34,624 nucleotides of DNA, from positions 1 to 34,624 of the forward strand of contig NZ_JAFLWW010000019.1 of assembly GCF_018555685.1 (NCBI RefSeq), given 5' to 3'. Every line of letters starts with the position of its first letter. Position 1 is the first letter of the stretch. Below are positions 32,274 to 34,624 of the stretch, one piece after another. The DNA is from Aminobacter anthyllidis (GTDB lineage Bacteria > Pseudomonadota > Alphaproteobacteria > Rhizobiales > Rhizobiaceae). The notes below the pieces were generated by a model, which had not been told where the DNA came from, searched no databases, and saw nothing but the letters and a program-made list of their open reading frames with translations. The translations under genes and the position numbers were made by a program.

Positions 32274-33255
32274 ACAGGCAATCTCCCGGCTCGGTTAGTG
32301 CAGGAGCCCGTTGGCAGGCAACGAGACCAGACTTCGCGAACTGCACCAATCTGGCAGGCTCGGACGGCCCGGCAATCGGATGAATGACGCCGGCAAGATC
32401 TCCCGCCTGAACCTCGTCTCCCACGGCCACGGCAGGCTCGAAGATCCCTCTGACGGGCGCGTAGGTGAACGCCTGCCTGCCATCGACCCGCATGGATCGC
32501 GTTGCATCAGCCGGTTCGACAATAGCGTCGGGCAGGATGCCCATGTGCTTCAGCACGCGCAGCACGCCGTCTCGGGCAAGGGCTTCGCCTTTCCGTGACA
32601 TCGTCGCGCCACCGCCGAGTTCGGTCGTCAGGGCTGGAATGCCGAGCATCTGGGCTATTGCTGACAGTGTCGAGGCGCCGCCGCCGCCGGAACCGTCACT
32701 GATCGAGCCGATTGGAGCGCCGAAGACGCGCATGAGTTCGATCAGACTTGCCGTCTCGGCTGCGGTCTTGCCCACGCGGATCAGGCAGCAGGGGAGATAG
32801 AGCAACGAGGTGCCACCGGAATGCAGGTCGATGACGATGTCGGCGAGCGGCAGCAGCACCTCAGAGACATAGTGGGCGATCATGTCAGTCGGTGTGCCAT
32901 TGGCGTCGCCGGGAAACATCCGGTTGAGATTACCCTGATCGAGCGGCGACACGCGTCTGCCTGCGTCCACCGCGGGATAGTTCAATGCTGGCAGGATAAT
33001 GATGCGGCCGCGGAGCTCGCTTGCATCGAGTTGCCGGGCGAGCTTGCTGAGCGCCACCTGGCCCTCATACTCATCGCCATGATTGCCGGCGACAAGCAGT
33101 GCAGTTGGCCCGTTGCCATTCCTGATGCAGACGATGGGGATCGGAATGGTGCCATAGGCCGACCGATCGCTCGAAAACGGCAAACGCAGGCACGATATCT
33201 GCTTGCCGTCCTTGTCGAAGTCGATGTCCGTCCAGATGCGTGTGTCGGTTGCCAC
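32185..33255 (-). CDS. DoeB/succinylglutamate desuccinylase-aspartoacylase-type deacylase
   Basis: A 356-aa zinc-dependent deacylase of the AstE/AspA family, closest in layout to DoeB/EutE (N-acetyl-diaminobutyrate deacetylase of ectoine catabolism). The zinc ligands are visible: His59 and Glu62 in GNHGDEYEG, and His145 in IDLHSGGTSL. The substrate-binding Asn-Arg is in GNLNRMFPGD, the catalytic Glu region is TTELGGGAT, and a C-terminal beta domain (VGDEVQAGDLAGVIHPIAG) ends the fold. After LFKLVVDV, where relatives usually stop, a further 25 residues overlap the lyase gene by 89 bases. The ATPase gene lies 12 bases upstream, so it is cotranscribed with the transporter. Substrate: probably an N-acylated amino acid, unproven. 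Confidence 0.88.
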   Translation of the reverse strand: MATDTRIWTDIDFDKDGKQISCLRLPFSSDRSAYGTIPIPIVCIRNGNGPTALLVAGNHGDEYEGQVALSKLARQLDASELRGRIIILPALNYPAVDAGRRVSPLDQGNLNRMFPGDANGTPTDMIAHYVSEVLLPLADIVIDLHSGGTSLLYLPCCLIRVGKTAAETASLIELMRVFGAPIGSISDGSGGGGASTLSAIAQMLGIPALTTELGGGATMSRKGEALARDGVLRVLKHMGILPDAIVEPADATRSMRVDGRQAFTYAPVRGIFEPAVAVGDEVQAGDLAGVIHPIAGPSEPARLVQFAKSGLVACQRAPALTEPGDCLFKLVVDVSPAAAQAAHTGWSACWAHPPSE

Positions 33256-33267
33256 CGGTCCGTCCTC

Positions 33268-34017
33268 TCAATGCAGCAGCGTGTTGAGGAAAGACTGGGC
33301 GCGCGGATGACTGGGTGTCGAAAAGAACGTCATCGGCGACGCCTGCTCGACAATGCTGCCCTGATCCATGAACACCACCTGGTCGGCAACTTCCCGGGCA
33401 AAGCCCATCTCATGGGTGACGCAGATCATCGTCATGCCCTCGTGAGCCAGCCCGGTCATGACGTCGAGCACCTCCTTGACCATTTCGGGATCGAGCGCGG
33501 AGGTTGGCTCGTCGAACAGCATGAGGCGCGGGTTCATGCAGAGCGCCCGCGCAATCGCCACCCGCTGCTGCTGTCCGCCTGACAATTGCGCGGGATATTT
33601 GTCGGCTTGTTCGGGAATACGGACCTTTTCGAGGAAATGGCGCGCCAGGCTCTCAGCCTCCTTGCGCGGCATGCGAAGTACCCGCCGCAGCGCCAGCGTG
33701 CAGTTCGACAACACGGTCAGATGTGGAAACAGGTTGAAGCTCTGGAACACCATTCCGGTCTGGCGACGGGCGAGTGCTGTCTCCCTGGCATTGTCACCCA
33801 GCCTGATCGTGGCAAGTGTGACGGTTCCCTGCTGGTAGGCTTCAAGTCCGTTCAGGCAGCGGATCAGCGTCGATTTGCCTGAACCGGACGGTCCGCAGAT
33901 CACGACGCGGGATCCGCTTGGGATGGTGAGGTTGACCTCCTTCAACACATGGAAGGCGCCATACCACTTGTTGAGCGAGGATATCTGGACGGCAGGTTTG
34001 TCGTCTGTCTGGGTCAT
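33268..34017 (-). CDS. Polar amino acid ABC transporter, ATP-binding subunit
   Basis: A 249-aa ATPase of the HisP/GlnQ/EhuA type. Walker A is [10 protein letters not shown] (residues 42-50), the Q-loop is [18 protein letters not shown], the signature is [15 protein letters not shown], Walker B is [15 protein letters not shown] and the switch His is in VTHEMGFA. It energises uptake of an amino-acid-like solute at the inner membrane. It stands between the permease and deacylase genes in one minus-strand operon. The periplasmic binding protein and other permease presumably lie beyond the right edge. Confidence 0.95.
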   Translation of the reverse strand: MTQTDDKPAVQISSLNKWYGAFHVLKEVNLTIPSGSRVVICGPSGSGKSTLIRCLNGLEAYQQGTVTLATIRLGDNARETALARRQTGMVFQSFNLFPHLTVLSNCTLALRRVLRMPRKEAESLARHFLEKVRIPEQADKYPAQLSGGQQQRVAIARALCMNPRLMLFDEPTSALDPEMVKEVLDVMTGLAHEGMTMICVTHEMGFAREVADQVVFMDQGSIVEQASPMTFFSTPSHPRAQSFLNTLLH

Positions 34018-34106
34018 GGAGTATCTCTACATTCGCTTGAAGATAGCGAGCCAAGTATTTGTTTTTGTGAGGGCGTAGTCAGCCGTTGGGGTTACCGGCC
34101 TGCCGG

Positions 34107-34624
34107 CTATCTGGTTGTCGGTCCCAGCAGGCGGGTCTCGAGCCGTTTGATGGCCAACGAGATGAGGAGTGCGAGACCGAGAAAGATCAGGCCCGCGACC
34201 GTCAGCGGCTCGGCGTAGCGGTAGGTCTCGGAGGCAATGTCGAAGGCACGTCCCAGCATCTCCGGCACCGCAAGCACCGCCAGATAAGGCGTCGCCTTGA
34301 GGATAGAGACGAAGTAGTTACCCATGGGTGCTGCGATGTTGCGCAGCATCTGCGGGGCGATGACAAAGACGGTCATATCGATCCTGCCGAGCCCAAGTGC
34401 CCTTGCGGCCTCCGCCTGACCGTTGGGGATGGCATCGATGCCGGCCTTGAACACCTCGGCGAGATAACCGCTGTAATAGAGGCTGAGCCCGATCATGCCT
34501 GTGGCAAGCGCACCAAGGCGAATGCCGTAAAACGGCAGGATGAAATACAGGCAATAGAGCCAGACCAGCACTGGCGTCGCCCTGATGAAGTCGATCAGGA
34601 AGCGGACGAACAGCCCTCCCAACC
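34107..34624 (-). CDS. Polar amino acid ABC transporter, permease subunit (partial)
   Basis: The C-terminal 170 or so residues of a HisMQ/GlnP/EhuC-type permease; the N-terminus lies outside the window. It shows the family's RATPVLVWLYCLYFILPFYG opening, membrane helices, and the EAA-loop equivalent GQAEAARALGLGRIDMTVFV that contacts the ATPase, followed by ILKATPYLAVLAVPEMLGRA and a final helix before RLETRLLG. The gap to the ATPase gene is 89 bases. It belongs to the same operon as the ATPase and deacylase. Confidence 0.93.
   Translation of the reverse strand, partial: LGGLFVRFLIDFIRATPVLVWLYCLYFILPFYGIRLGALATGMIGLSLYYSGYLAEVFKAGIDAIPNGQAEAARALGLGRIDMTVFVIAPQMLRNIAAPMGNYFVSILKATPYLAVLAVPEMLGRAFDIASETYRYAEPLTVAGLIFLGLALLISLAIKRLETRLLGPTTR

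Overview
The window looks like a chromosomal accessory segment from a Hyphomicrobiales (Rhizobiales) alphaproteobacterium, most likely Mesorhizobium or a close Phyllobacteriaceae relative. The evidence is GC-rich coding sequence, families concentrated in that order (DUF982, DUF1236, usg, HWE kinases), a ROSE RNA thermometer, a CIRCE-like operator, and repeated promoters of the alphaproteobacterial general stress response (EcfG/RpoE2 type, GGAAC-N16-cGTT). The assignment rests on protein families read by eye; no database search was run.

Layout. 1-0.8 kb: the start of a gene leaving the window, an EcfG promoter, and a decayed copy of a gene that is intact at 29.8 kb. 0.8-5.8 kb: an isochorismatase-like hydrolase, a 28-aa membrane peptide behind an EcfG promoter, a 1093-aa PAS/GAF HWE histidine kinase and a single-domain response regulator. 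5.8-14.1 kb: small stress proteins (CHRD, DUF421, CsbD, three DUF982 proteins, a 46-aa membrane protein, an L,D-transpeptidase) mixed with debris: a resolvase tail, an IS66 tail, phage terminase fragments, and a frameshifted YihY gene beside an intact serine recombinase. 14.1-18.8 kb: a heat-shock block with groES-groEL, a small gene downstream of groEL, usg, and two small heat-shock proteins, the first behind a ROSE element. 18.8-26.2 kb: envelope and stress genes (SH3/DUF1236, OmpA-like, a HisKA_2-type kinase, two DUF982 proteins, a second DUF1236 protein, a YidB/DUF937 protein), several with EcfG promoters, plus a degenerate initiator-tRNA remnant. 26.5-30.2 kb: small hypothetical genes, a DNA-ligase remnant and an SRAP-family peptidase. 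30.7-34.6 kb: an aromatic-amino-acid-lyase homologue that lacks the MIO-forming Ala-Ser-Gly, convergent with an operon for a DoeB/aspartoacylase-type deacylase and a polar amino acid ABC transporter.

How it fits together. Nine EcfG-type promoter matches stand just upstream of plausible gene starts, on both strands and scattered over 25 kb. The island therefore reads as a store of general-stress effectors (envelope, small membrane and unknown small proteins), with two sensor kinases of the HWE/HisKA_2 class that often feeds this response. The core regulators PhyR, NepR and EcfG are not in the window. Separate heat-shock controls (CIRCE, a sigma-32-like promoter, ROSE) act on the chaperones. 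The right end is a different, metabolic module: import of an amino-acid-like solute, deacylation, and a lyase-fold protein of unknown chemistry.

The most interesting items are the MIO-less lyase and its neighbours, the dense EcfG promoter set including promoters for genes too small for routine annotation, the scattered DUF982 paralogues, and the remnants (fMet tRNA, terminase, resolvase, IS66, duplicated 130-aa gene) showing that the island was assembled by integration and decay.
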